A stretch of 10,411 bases of DNA. Origin: JAYZDB01 sp036338025 (GTDB taxonomy: Bacteria; Planctomycetota; UBA1135; UBA2386). Shown here in pieces: positions 1 to 7,125 of the stretch (position 1 is its first letter; the number at the start of each line of letters is the position of its first letter). The DNA lies in contig JAYZDB010000325.1 of the NCBI GenBank assembly GCA_036338025.1, positions 1-10,411 on the forward strand, written 5' to 3'. Below the pieces are notes generated by a model. That model worked only from the letters and a program-made list of their open reading frames with translations, had not been told where the DNA came from and ran no database searches. Position numbers and translations under genes: made by a program.

Positions 1-983
1 GGGTCATGTGTCCGGAGACCCACGTAGTGGACGCGGTGCGTCTGCTGCGTGAGATGGTCTTTACGCCGGCTTTCGCAGAGCGTGAGGTCCAGAGAGTCCG
101 CGATGAGGTCTTGCAGGACATCAGGGTAGAGGAGGCCGACCCGAGGCAGGTTGCGTCCATGCGCTTCCACGAGGAGGTATATCGCGATCACCCGTATGCG
201 CGGCCTGCACGCGGCAGCGCCGAAACGGTCGCCGCCCACACCCCGGAACGTCTGCGGTCCTTCCACGAGAAATGGTACGGCCCTGCTCAGGGGATCGTCG
301 CCGCCTCTGGACCAGCAGATGTTGACACGACGCTCGACCTTTTGGAGCGGGAGTTCGAGGGCCTGACTGGCGACCAGCCGGAGCACCTGCGTCCAGAGGC
401 GCCTGCGATACCTGAGTCGATGGTTGACGTGCACGTTGCAATGGAACGTGAACAAGTTCACGTGTTCCTGGGGCATCCGGGTGTGCGACGGTCCCATCCT
501 GATTTTCATCCCCTGGTGGTGATGGACCACATCCTCGGGACTGGCCCTGGGTTCACCTCCCGAATCTCCAGGCGTCTACGTGACGAGATGGGGCTTTGCT
601 ATTCCGTTAGCGCTGCAATCAGCGCCAGCGCTGGTGAGGAACCAGGGGAGTTTGCTGCCTACATCGGCACTTCACCCGAGCACCGGCAAAAGGCCATCGA
701 TGCGCTCCTCAAGGAGATCGATCGGATCCGCGAGGAACTGGTCAGCGAAAAGGAGCTTCAGGATGTTCAGGACTATCTTACGGGCAGCTACATCTTCGCG
801 TTTGAACGCAACACCCAGCTGGCGCGCTACGCGGTCAGGGCTCGGCGTCTTGATCTCGGCTTTGACTACATCCACCGGTACCCGGATCTGATTCGGGCGG
901 TCACCCGCGAAGATGTGCAACGCGTTGCGCGAGAGCACCTGCATCCCGACCGCATGGTTCGTGTCAGCGCGGGAGCTTCCTGA
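1..983 (+). CDS. M16 family peptidase-like protein, C-terminal part (5' truncated by window)
   Basis: The reading frame is open to the left edge, so the ATG at position 6 is probably internal; 325 residues are visible from it. The segment matches an M16 (pitrilysin/processing-peptidase) protein from just after the expected HxxEH motif. Residues ~10-120 finish the first domain (an 'FTPAFAEREVQRVRDEV' stretch, then HPYARPARG and a KWYGPAQG stretch). Residues ~140-325 form the second domain, with the conserved Arg/Tyr pair in RDEMGLCYSV (R192, Y199) that positions substrate in this family. The HxxEH zinc motif would lie upstream and cannot be checked. The third zinc ligand, normally Glu in a V-L-x-E-[IL] context, aligns with Asp38 (codon 117-119). 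It could be a homodimeric M16B peptidase or the non-catalytic Arg/Tyr partner of a second M16 protein encoded upstream. M16 proteins degrade peptides or process precursors, often in the periplasm; no signal peptide is visible in this fragment. The stop is 78 bp before the next start. Confidence 0.88.
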   Translation, partial: VMCPETHVVDAVRLLREMVFTPAFAEREVQRVRDEVLQDIRVEEADPRQVASMRFHEEVYRDHPYARPARGSAETVAAHTPERLRSFHEKWYGPAQGIVAASGPADVDTTLDLLEREFEGLTGDQPEHLRPEAPAIPESMVDVHVAMEREQVHVFLGHPGVRRSHPDFHPLVVMDHILGTGPGFTSRISRRLRDEMGLCYSVSAAISASAGEEPGEFAAYIGTSPEHRQKAIDALLKEIDRIREELVSEKELQDVQDYLTGSYIFAFERNTQLARYAVRARRLDLGFDYIHRYPDLIRAVTREDVQRVAREHLHPDRMVRVSAGAS

Positions 984-1061
984 CGGCTCGGTCCAGGGTC
1001 CTCACGTGGCGGTTTCACGACCTTGGTGGTCCGCATCGCCGCTTTCTACTACGCTGATCGC

Positions 1062-2513
1062 ATGGGTTTGACCGCGAACTCCGTTCAACTCAAACGCCGT
1101 CGGACCAAGATCGTGGCCACCTTGGGGCCAGCGACCGCGGATGCCGAGTCGATTCGTCGGCTTGTTGACCTGGGCGTCAATGTGTTCCGGATCAACATGT
1201 CGCATGGTACCCACGACGAGTACCGAGAAGTCGTCCAGCGGGTGCGCAGTATCTCGGACAGCGGGAAAGAGCAGGTCGCGGTACTGGCGGATTTGTGCGG
1301 CCCGAAGATTCGGGTTGGTCGTTTCGCTGGTGGCTCGACCACCCTGGAGACGGACTCCAGCGTTATTGTTACCGCCCGCAAGGTCGAGGGTGGGCCTACC
1401 CTGATCCCGTCGGGGCATGAATCGCTTGCGAACGATGTCAAACCCGGGGACCGCATCCTGATTGACGATGGTCGCCTGGAACTGCGGGTGGACTCGATCG
1501 ACAGCCTTGATGTGCACTGCACGGTAGTGATCGGCGGTGTGTTGAGTGATTTCAAGGGGATGAACCTCCCGGACGGAGAACTCTCCGTGCCGGCCCTCAC
1601 ACCGAAGGATCACGAAGACGTTCGAGTTGCTTGTGAGCTCGATGTGGACTTTATTGCCCTGTCATTCGTTTGCTGCGCAGCCGACATCGAAGAGTTGCGA
1701 GCACTTTTGCCATCCGAATCAAACCGGCAGATCGTCGCCAAGATCGAACGCCCGCAGGCGCTTGAGAACATCGAGTCGATCCTCTCGGTTTGCGACGCAA
1801 TCATGGTGGCTCGAGGAGATCTCGGTGTCGAGATGCCGCCAGAGTCGTTGCCGGGTGCCCAGGATGCGCTGGTTGATCTTGCACACCAGCATCGAAAGCC
1901 TGTCATCATCGCCACCCAGATGCTCGACTCGATGATCAGGAACCCGCGGCCGACCCGAGCTGAGGTTGCAGACATTGCCCACGCCGTGCAAACCGGCGCC
2001 GACGCCCTGATGCTGTCCGGGGAGACCGCCGTGGGGGCCTACCCGGAGGCGACCGTCGAGATCATGGATCTGACGATCCGCCATGCGGAGGGACGCCTGT
2101 GGCGTGAGGGCGCTTTCGAGAGCCTTACGTCCTCTGACCACGAGGCGACTCCGACGCGGGTGGATATTGCCCTGGGCCGCTCGGTGTCGAGCCTGTCCCG
2201 TGATCTGGGTATTCGGATGATCTTGGTGGTATCCCGCAGCGGTACGACCGGTCGTGTCCTCAGCGCGTCGCGGCCAGCGGCCCCGGTCCTTGCCGCCACG
2301 GCGGACCGGAGAGTGTGTCGGCAATTAGGATTGTGTTGGGGGGTCGTTCCCATTCCGGTCAAGCCCGAAGAACTCGAGCTACCGGTGGTCTTGTTGCGTC
2401 GTCTGGCTGGTTCACTCGGCCTGGCCGAGGCTGGGCAGATGGGGCTTATCGTGCGTGGGTTCCGAACTGATCCCCGCGAGAACCAACCGTCTGTCACGGT
2501 CGTCACGATCTAG
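1062..2513 (+). CDS. pyk: Pyruvate kinase, predicted K+-independent type
   Basis: Cytoplasmic last step of glycolysis: phosphoenolpyruvate + ADP to pyruvate + ATP. From the ATG at 1062 the protein is 483 residues, normal for the family. An in-frame TTG at 1023 would add 13 residues, but the first conserved motif (TKIVATLGPAT, residues 15-25) already begins near residue 15, so the ATG is preferred. Seen: the RINMSHG nucleotide/cation loop (R43, N45, S47), KGMNLPD, catalytic AKIE (K227, E229), RGDLG (D253, Mg2+ ligand), ATQML (T285) and PTRAEVADIA, then a C-terminal domain of about 140 residues ending in VTVVTI. The cation-site segment reads DLCGPKIRVG (residues 77-86), with Leu, Lys and Val where K+-dependent enzymes carry Thr, Glu and Thr. 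No Shine-Dalgarno sequence is evident before either start. Downstream, the sulfatase begins 17 bp after the stop, suggesting cotranscription. Confidence 0.97.
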   Translation: MGLTANSVQLKRRRTKIVATLGPATADAESIRRLVDLGVNVFRINMSHGTHDEYREVVQRVRSISDSGKEQVAVLADLCGPKIRVGRFAGGSTTLETDSSVIVTARKVEGGPTLIPSGHESLANDVKPGDRILIDDGRLELRVDSIDSLDVHCTVVIGGVLSDFKGMNLPDGELSVPALTPKDHEDVRVACELDVDFIALSFVCCAADIEELRALLPSESNRQIVAKIERPQALENIESILSVCDAIMVARGDLGVEMPPESLPGAQDALVDLAHQHRKPVIIATQMLDSMIRNPRPTRAEVADIAHAVQTGADALMLSGETAVGAYPEATVEIMDLTIRHAEGRLWREGAFESLTSSDHEATPTRVDIALGRSVSSLSRDLGIRMILVVSRSGTTGRVLSASRPAAPVLAATADRRVCRQLGLCWGVVPIPVKPEELELPVVLLRRLAGSLGLAEAGQMGLIVRGFRTDPRENQPSVTVVTI

Positions 2514-2530
2514 ATTCTACCCTGCTTGCC

Positions 2531-4066
2531 ATGTCTCGAATCACCGTCGCGTTCCTACTGACCTTGGTGTTGCCGGCTTGTTCCGTGGCGCCTGGAAAAT
2601 CCGGCGCGGCAGGATCACCGAACATCTTGTTGATCCTCGCCGATGACCTCGGTTACGGCGACCTGGGTTGCTACAACCAGACATCGAAGATCCCGACGCC
2701 CAACCTGGACGCACTCGCGGCGCAGGGTTTGCGATTCACCGATGCGCACAGTCCATCGACAGTGTGCACGCCGACCCGCTACAGCGTTTTGACCGGCCGG
2801 ATGGCGTTCCGCACCGGGATGCGTGGCGTGTTTACCGGGGTCGGGGGGCCAAACATGATCGAAGCCGGCCGCTTGACCTTGCCGCAGATGTTGCGGGACC
2901 AGGGTTACGAGACCGCTTGCTTTGGGAAGTGGCATGTGGGAATGACGTTCCTCGACAAGGCTGGCAAGCCGATCAACAAGAACGGCAAGAAGGCCGTAGA
3001 GCGCATCGACTATCGACGTGCGATCCCGGATGCGCCAATCCACCGAGGATTCGACCACTTCTATGGAACTGCCTGCTGCCCGACAACGGACTGGCTCTAC
3101 GCGTTCATCGATGGGGATCGGATTCCTGTGCCGCCAACCGGAGTCCTGGACAAGGGCCCGCTTCCCAAGCACCCATACTCCAGGGACAACCGCGGAGGTT
3201 TCATTGCGCCGGGCTTCGATGTCGAATCGGTGGACCTGGTGTTTTTGAACAAGAGCAAGGAGTTCTTGCGGCGCCACGTTGACGAGAATCCCGACCGTCC
3301 GTTCTTCCTGTTTCACTCCATGCAGGCGGTACACCTGCCTTCGTTTCCGGCAAATCAGTTCAAGGGCAAGACAAAGTCGGGCCCACACGGTGACTTCATC
3401 TTCGAGATGGACTTCATCGTTGGTGAGTTGCTGAAGACCCTCGATGAACTGGGTGTCGCGGATGACACTCTCGTGATGTTTACGAGCGATAACGGTCCCG
3501 AGGTATTGAGCGTTGTCCATATGCGTGCTGATCACGGCCATGACGGGGCGAAGCCGTGGCGTGGCATGAAGCGGGACCAGTGGGAAGGTGGGCACCGGGT
3601 CCCGTTCTTGGTCCGCTGGCCCGGCAAGGTGAAACCGGGGCGCACGACGTCACAGGTGACGAGCCTGACGGATTTGATGGCGACCTGCGCTGGGGTGGTA
3701 GGCACCGAGCTCCCGGTGGAGGCTGCTGAGGACAGCTTCAACATGTTGCCAGTCTTGCTGGGGACGCAGGGTGACGAGCCGGTGCGTGAGTATCTCTTGC
3801 AGCAGACCATCAGCCTTGCCTTGTCGATCCGACGTGGCCCGTGGAAGCTCCTCGACCACAAGGGTTCGGGCGGCAACAACTACCAGCGCAACCAACGGCT
3901 GAAGCCGTTCGTGATTCCGGACACGGATCCCGACGCGTTGGGACAGCTATACGATCTGGCAGCAGATCCTGGTGAAACCAGGAACCTGTACAGCAAGCGC
4001 CCGAAAATTGTCGGCGAGTTGAAGGCCAAGCTCGAGGAGTTCAAACGGACCGGACGGAGTCGGTAG
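2531..4066 (+). CDS. Lipoprotein sulfatase (formylglycine-dependent, S1 family)
   Basis: Predicted hydrolase of sulfate esters, anchored as a lipoprotein. The 511-residue protein begins with a short signal peptide ending in the lipobox LPAC (Cys17), placing it outside the cytoplasmic membrane. The S1 sulfatase architecture is complete: metal-binding ADDLGYGD (D38, D39), the formylglycine signature CTPTR followed by YSVLTGR (Cys79 would be oxidised to formylglycine), GKWHVG (K133, H135), H268, TSDNGPE (D320, N321) and K347 followed by WEGGHRVP. A C-terminal subdomain ends with LYDLAADPGETRNL, typical of arylsulfatase/sulfatase-A-like proteins. The substrate cannot be read from sequence; polysaccharide or aryl sulfate are both possible. 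No formylglycine-generating enzyme or sulfatase maturase lies in the window, so activation must depend on a gene elsewhere. It sits between pyruvate kinase (17 bp) and the CehA-like lipoprotein (21 bp). The ATG at 2531 is the only start preceding the signal peptide; no Shine-Dalgarno sequence is seen. Confidence 0.95.
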   Translation: MSRITVAFLLTLVLPACSVAPGKSGAAGSPNILLILADDLGYGDLGCYNQTSKIPTPNLDALAAQGLRFTDAHSPSTVCTPTRYSVLTGRMAFRTGMRGVFTGVGGPNMIEAGRLTLPQMLRDQGYETACFGKWHVGMTFLDKAGKPINKNGKKAVERIDYRRAIPDAPIHRGFDHFYGTACCPTTDWLYAFIDGDRIPVPPTGVLDKGPLPKHPYSRDNRGGFIAPGFDVESVDLVFLNKSKEFLRRHVDENPDRPFFLFHSMQAVHLPSFPANQFKGKTKSGPHGDFIFEMDFIVGELLKTLDELGVADDTLVMFTSDNGPEVLSVVHMRADHGHDGAKPWRGMKRDQWEGGHRVPFLVRWPGKVKPGRTTSQVTSLTDLMATCAGVVGTELPVEAAEDSFNMLPVLLGTQGDEPVREYLLQQTISLALSIRRGPWKLLDHKGSGGNNYQRNQRLKPFVIPDTDPDALGQLYDLAADPGETRNLYSKRPKIVGELKAKLEEFKRTGRSR

Positions 4067-4087
4067 GCAGACCCAGCAGACGTCATC

Positions 4088-5656
4088 ATGCGAAGGATGC
4101 AGCAGGCTCAGGTTTCGCTTGTCGCCCTTGCCGGCCTGTTGATCGTCCCGGCCTGCCGCACGACAGCACCGAAGGCCGCAGCGGTGCTCATGATCACCGC
4201 AGTAGATGCCACGACGGGGCGAGAATTTGCTGTGCGCATGCATCTCAAGGATGCTGATGGCCAGGAAATCGTGCCGCAAACTGCGCCCGCGGCGTTTCCG
4301 AGCGGCACCGTCGCTTGGAAGGACCACTTCGTTTTCGACGGGTCCGTGAAGATTCACCTGCCGGCTGGCCGCTACACCTATGAAATTGAGCACGGCCCCG
4401 AATACCGCCTCGTCAAGGGTTCCGTCACCTTGCTCCCGGGCGCTGAACAAGCGCGCGTCCACACGCTTCACCGATTCGTCGACATGAAGCGAGACGGCTG
4501 GTGGTCGGGCGAGCTTCATGTGCACCGACCCCTCGCCGACGTCGAGTTGCTCATGCGTGCCGAGGACTTGCACGTCGCTCCGATTATCACGTGGTGGAAT
4601 GAGCAGAATCGATGGCAGAACACACCGATTCCAGATCAGTTGTTGGTGCGCTTTGACACCAACCGCTTCTACCACCTGATGGCAGGTGAAGACGAACGAC
4701 AGGGAGGTGCCCTGCTCTATTTCAATCTCCAGCAACCGCTGCCGATCCAGGTCGCCAAGAAGGAGTATCCCTCGCCGGTGGAGTTCTTGGAGATGGCGCG
4801 CGCGCAGGTGGGTGCCCACATCGATGTCGAGAAGCCGTTTTGGTGGGACGTCCCGGTTTGGGTCGCCACCGGCAAGGTCGACTCCATCGGCCTGGCGAAC
4901 AACCATCTCTACCGGGACGGGGTCTATCCCGATGAGGCATGGGGCAGACCGCGCGACCAGTCAGAATTCCCCAGCCCACACGGAAACGGCAAGTGGTCCC
5001 AATCGATCTATTACCATCTGTTGAACTGTGGGCTGCGCATCGCCCCCTCGGCGGGCAGCGCCTCCGGGGTCCTGGCCAATCCGGTCGGCTACAACCGTGT
5101 GTACGTGTTTTGTGGGGAACAGCTGACGTATCAGCGCTGGTGGGATGGACTGCGCGCCGGTCGGGTTGTGGTGACGAACGGGCCGATGCTCAGGCCGAGC
5201 GTCAACGGTCAGTTGCCCGGCCACGTGTTCCGCGGGGTGGCCGGTAAGACGATCGTCTTGCAACCGAAGGTCGCGGTGTCGTTACGGGACAAGGTCGAGT
5301 CCTTGGAAATCGTGAAGGACGGGGAGGTGGTTGAGAGAGTCCGTCTCACAGACCTCGAGCGTGCCCATGGTCGGTTGCCGGACGTCGAGTTCGAACGCAG
5401 CGGATGGATGTTGGTCCGCGCGGTTACCGACAAGCCTGAGACCTATCGGTTTGCGATGACCGGGCCGTTCTACGTCGAGATTGATGGCAGGCGGCGGGTG
5501 AGTCGGCGCTCGGCGCAGTTCTTCCTGGACTGGGTGAATGAACGTGCTGAGCAGATCCAGCTAAAGGATGCCGATCAGCTCGCATCTGTCATGCGGACGC
5601 ACCGGTCCGCCCGTCGTTACTGGCAGGACCTGGTGAAGGCTGCGAATTCGCGGTGA
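4088..5656 (+). CDS. CehA/McbA-like metallohydrolase lipoprotein (PHP-like fold)
   Basis: The 522-residue protein starts with a hydrophobic signal (residues ~8-22) and a lipobox-like VPAC with Cys23, so it is probably a lipoprotein. Residues ~30-130 look like a beta-sandwich domain (alternating hydrophobics, LPAGRYTYEIEHGPEY). The catalytic-type domain follows: WWSGELHVHR (H144, H146), AEDLHVAP leading to WWNEQN (N171, E172), GEDERQGG (E201), GAHID (H244), then the segment from LLNCGLR through SAGSASGV to NPVGYNRVYV and WWDGLRAGRVVVTNGP. From recall, this pattern is that of planctomycete-type proteins annotated as CehA/McbA family metallohydrolase. Characterised CehA and McbA hydrolyse the carbamate ester carbaryl, but the natural substrate of this branch is unknown and should not be assumed. 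It follows the sulfatase by 21 bp, so joint extracytoplasmic breakdown of one substrate is plausible. No Shine-Dalgarno sequence is apparent; an internal Met at residue 4 is an alternative start. Confidence 0.8.
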   Translation: MRRMQQAQVSLVALAGLLIVPACRTTAPKAAAVLMITAVDATTGREFAVRMHLKDADGQEIVPQTAPAAFPSGTVAWKDHFVFDGSVKIHLPAGRYTYEIEHGPEYRLVKGSVTLLPGAEQARVHTLHRFVDMKRDGWWSGELHVHRPLADVELLMRAEDLHVAPIITWWNEQNRWQNTPIPDQLLVRFDTNRFYHLMAGEDERQGGALLYFNLQQPLPIQVAKKEYPSPVEFLEMARAQVGAHIDVEKPFWWDVPVWVATGKVDSIGLANNHLYRDGVYPDEAWGRPRDQSEFPSPHGNGKWSQSIYYHLLNCGLRIAPSAGSASGVLANPVGYNRVYVFCGEQLTYQRWWDGLRAGRVVVTNGPMLRPSVNGQLPGHVFRGVAGKTIVLQPKVAVSLRDKVESLEIVKDGEVVERVRLTDLERAHGRLPDVEFERSGWMLVRAVTDKPETYRFAMTGPFYVEIDGRRRVSRRSAQFFLDWVNERAEQIQLKDADQLASVMRTHRSARRYWQDLVKAANSR

Positions 5657-5713
5657 TGCTCCGCGACTCGTCCGGTGGTGGAGTCTGACCCTGGCCGCTT
5701 CCACGGCCCTGGA

Positions 5714-6970
5714 TCAGGCGGGGGCGGCGCCCCCGCTCTCAGCCTCCTCGTCGTCATCGTTCCACTGGATCGCGACCGAGAAGACGTAGTTTACGACTGG
5801 CAGGCCGAGGACGAGTCCCCACACCCCGAACAGCTTGCCGCAGATCGTCAGCACGATCAGGACGAGCACGGCGTTCATGCGCAGGTGATGACCGTAGATC
5901 TTCGGGTTGAGGATGTAGGCTTCGATTGTGTGCACCAGCAGGACCATGGCAATCGCGAGCAGCATCAGCTTGATTCCGCCATCGCCGCCGGTCTGCAGGG
6001 CTAGCAGGCAAATGGGGGCGGAACTGATGAACACGCCGGCGACCGGGATGAAGCTGCAGAAGAACACGATCGCACCGAGGAACGTCACGTTCGGGATTCC
6101 CAGGATCCACACTCCAATCGAGGTGAGGATCGTATTGACGAGCGCGATGAGCACCTGGGCCTCAAGCGCGCGACCGAGCCGCTTGGCGAAGGCATGGATG
6201 TTGTCGGCGACTTCTTCGTAGATGAAGTCGAGCCGGGTGTTGGACATCCCGGCGACCATTCGGCTCAGTTTTGGAAAGTCGAGGACGATCAGGAACGAGA
6301 ACAGGATCGAGAGCAGGAATGAGGACGTTGCACCGAGGATGCCAGCCCCGGCCGCGACGAGTCCCGAAAGTCGGGATTCCAGGTTTGCGCTCTTGCCGTC
6401 GTCACCGGCCAGGATGATGGCTTGCACCATCGGCTGCACGAGTGGCGGACGTGCTTGCGTGTCGGTGCCCGGCACGGGTTTTTGACCGGCGCCCTGCCCA
6501 GCAGGTTTGTCTGGCGTCTTGGCTGCGTCACCATCTTTTGATTCGGGGTTCTCTCCGGCGCCCTCCTCATCCGCAGGCTCCAGGAAGGACTTCAACGATG
6601 GATTGTTGTCGACGAACTTGTAGATCGCTTCGTCGGCCTGGGCCATGTACTTGCCGCTGTTGTTGAAGAAGTCGCCGGTTTGTTGGCGGATCTGTGGTGC
6701 GAGGAAATACAGCGTTCCGGTGATCAGTCCGAGGAAGATGAGGAGCACCAGGATCACCCGGGCCACGCGATTCTTGATCCGGTGGGCGAGGCCGTCGACT
6801 GCGTGGCTCTGGATGTAGGTGAAGACGAAGGTCAGGAAGATCAGCAGGAAGAAGGGCCGTAGCAGGTAGACGATCCCTGCCAGGAGTCCCCAGACGAAAA
6901 TGCGCGTGGTGAGCGAGAAGATCCGATCCCAGGGGGCCGGTAGCTGCTGGAACTTCTCCGATTTCGGCAT
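5714..6970 (-). CDS. AI-2E family transporter (UPF0118/PerM-TqsA superfamily) with a hydrophilic insert
   Basis: A 418-residue integral inner-membrane protein. Membrane segments are visible around residues 24-55 (two hydrophobic stretches), 70-90, 208-232, 272-292, 296-326, 334-352 and 368-400, the usual layout of the family with a large soluble loop between the third and fourth helices. Family hallmarks are the LIALVNTILTSIGVWILGIPN helix region, SFIPVAGVFISSAP, and YILNPKIYGHHLRMNAVLV leading to GKLFGVWGLVLGLPVV near the C-terminus. Members export autoinducer-2 (TqsA) or act as ion antiporters; which applies here cannot be told. Two oddities: residues ~131-180 form a low-complexity Pro/Gly/Glu/Lys/Asp-rich insert in the soluble loop, and the C-terminus is acidic (NDDDEEAES). 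The gene is convergent with the CehA-like gene (57-bp gap) and divergent from the phosphodiesterase-like gene. The start has a purine-rich AGAAAG five bases upstream, a weak ribosome-binding candidate. Confidence 0.92.
   Translation of the reverse strand: MPKSEKFQQLPAPWDRIFSLTTRIFVWGLLAGIVYLLRPFFLLIFLTFVFTYIQSHAVDGLAHRIKNRVARVILVLLIFLGLITGTLYFLAPQIRQQTGDFFNNSGKYMAQADEAIYKFVDNNPSLKSFLEPADEEGAGENPESKDGDAAKTPDKPAGQGAGQKPVPGTDTQARPPLVQPMVQAIILAGDDGKSANLESRLSGLVAAGAGILGATSSFLLSILFSFLIVLDFPKLSRMVAGMSNTRLDFIYEEVADNIHAFAKRLGRALEAQVLIALVNTILTSIGVWILGIPNVTFLGAIVFFCSFIPVAGVFISSAPICLLALQTGGDGGIKLMLLAIAMVLLVHTIEAYILNPKIYGHHLRMNAVLVLIVLTICGKLFGVWGLVLGLPVVNYVFSVAIQWNDDDEEAESGGAAPA
5718..5736. terminator. 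GC-rich hairpin at the 3' end of the AI-2E gene
   Basis: A perfect 8-bp inverted repeat (GCGGGGGC, loop GGC, GCCCCCGC) lies two bases inside the stop codon of the - strand gene and 61 bp beyond the stop of the + strand gene. It could form in transcripts from either direction and might slow convergent transcription. No T-run follows on either strand, so it is not a standard intrinsic terminator. It also encodes the last Gly-Gly-Ala-Ala-Pro-Ala residues, so GC-rich coding may explain it fully. Confidence 0.3.
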
Positions 6971-7125
6971 GAGGTCTTTCTAGCGAATTACGGCTCGGAA
7001 GCTTCCGCAGACCCGCAGGTTTTTTTGGCCTGTGTGCCTTCCTTGCCCGCAATGTGCAGTTTCACGGCACAAGGGACTGCTCGGGCCTTGCCAATGGAGT
7101 CCTCTGCCGGTGGCATGGCAGTCGA
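6971..7125. promoter_or_regulatory. Divergent intergenic spacer with a 12-bp palindrome
   Basis: This 155-bp spacer must hold the 5' signals for both the AI-2E gene (leftward) and the phosphodiesterase-like gene (rightward). It contains a perfect palindrome, CGGAAGCTTCCG at 6996-7007, starting 25 bases upstream of the AI-2E gene, and a T7 run at 7020-7026. I see no convincing -35/-10 pair on either strand. The palindrome could be an operator half-site pair for a dimeric regulator, but a single copy is weak evidence. Confidence 0.35.

Noticed and set aside
1023..1061. TTG start for pyruvate kinase, or a TTGGTG/TACTAC promoter at 1023-1052
   Set aside because: The ATG at 1062 gives the expected N-terminus; the promoter boxes match the consensus at only three of six positions each.
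1002..1613. Antisense open frame (203 codons) opposite the start of the pyruvate kinase gene
   Set aside because: Shadow of a highly conserved coding sequence; no recognisable protein features.
2615..3595. Long antisense open frame (326 codons) opposite the sulfatase gene
   Set aside because: It lies entirely within a complete, motif-verified sulfatase; its translation has no recognisable domain, and long antisense frames are expected in GC-rich coding DNA.
3947..4906. Antisense open frame (319 codons) across the sulfatase/CehA-like junction
   Set aside because: Overlaps two well-supported genes on the other strand, with no domain, signal or start context of its own.
5693..5708. GGCCG/CGGCC inverted repeat between convergent genes
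   Set aside because: Only a 5-bp stem with no T-run; expected by chance at this GC content.
7020..7026. T7 run considered as the tail of an intrinsic terminator
   Set aside because: The palindrome upstream of it (6996-7007) has no loop and sits 12 bases away, and no rightward gene precedes it that would need termination.
7054..7125. N-terminal extension of the phosphodiesterase-like protein from the ATG at 7054
   Set aside because: The 24 extra residues are not a signal peptide, and the conserved fold starts right at the ATG at 7126.
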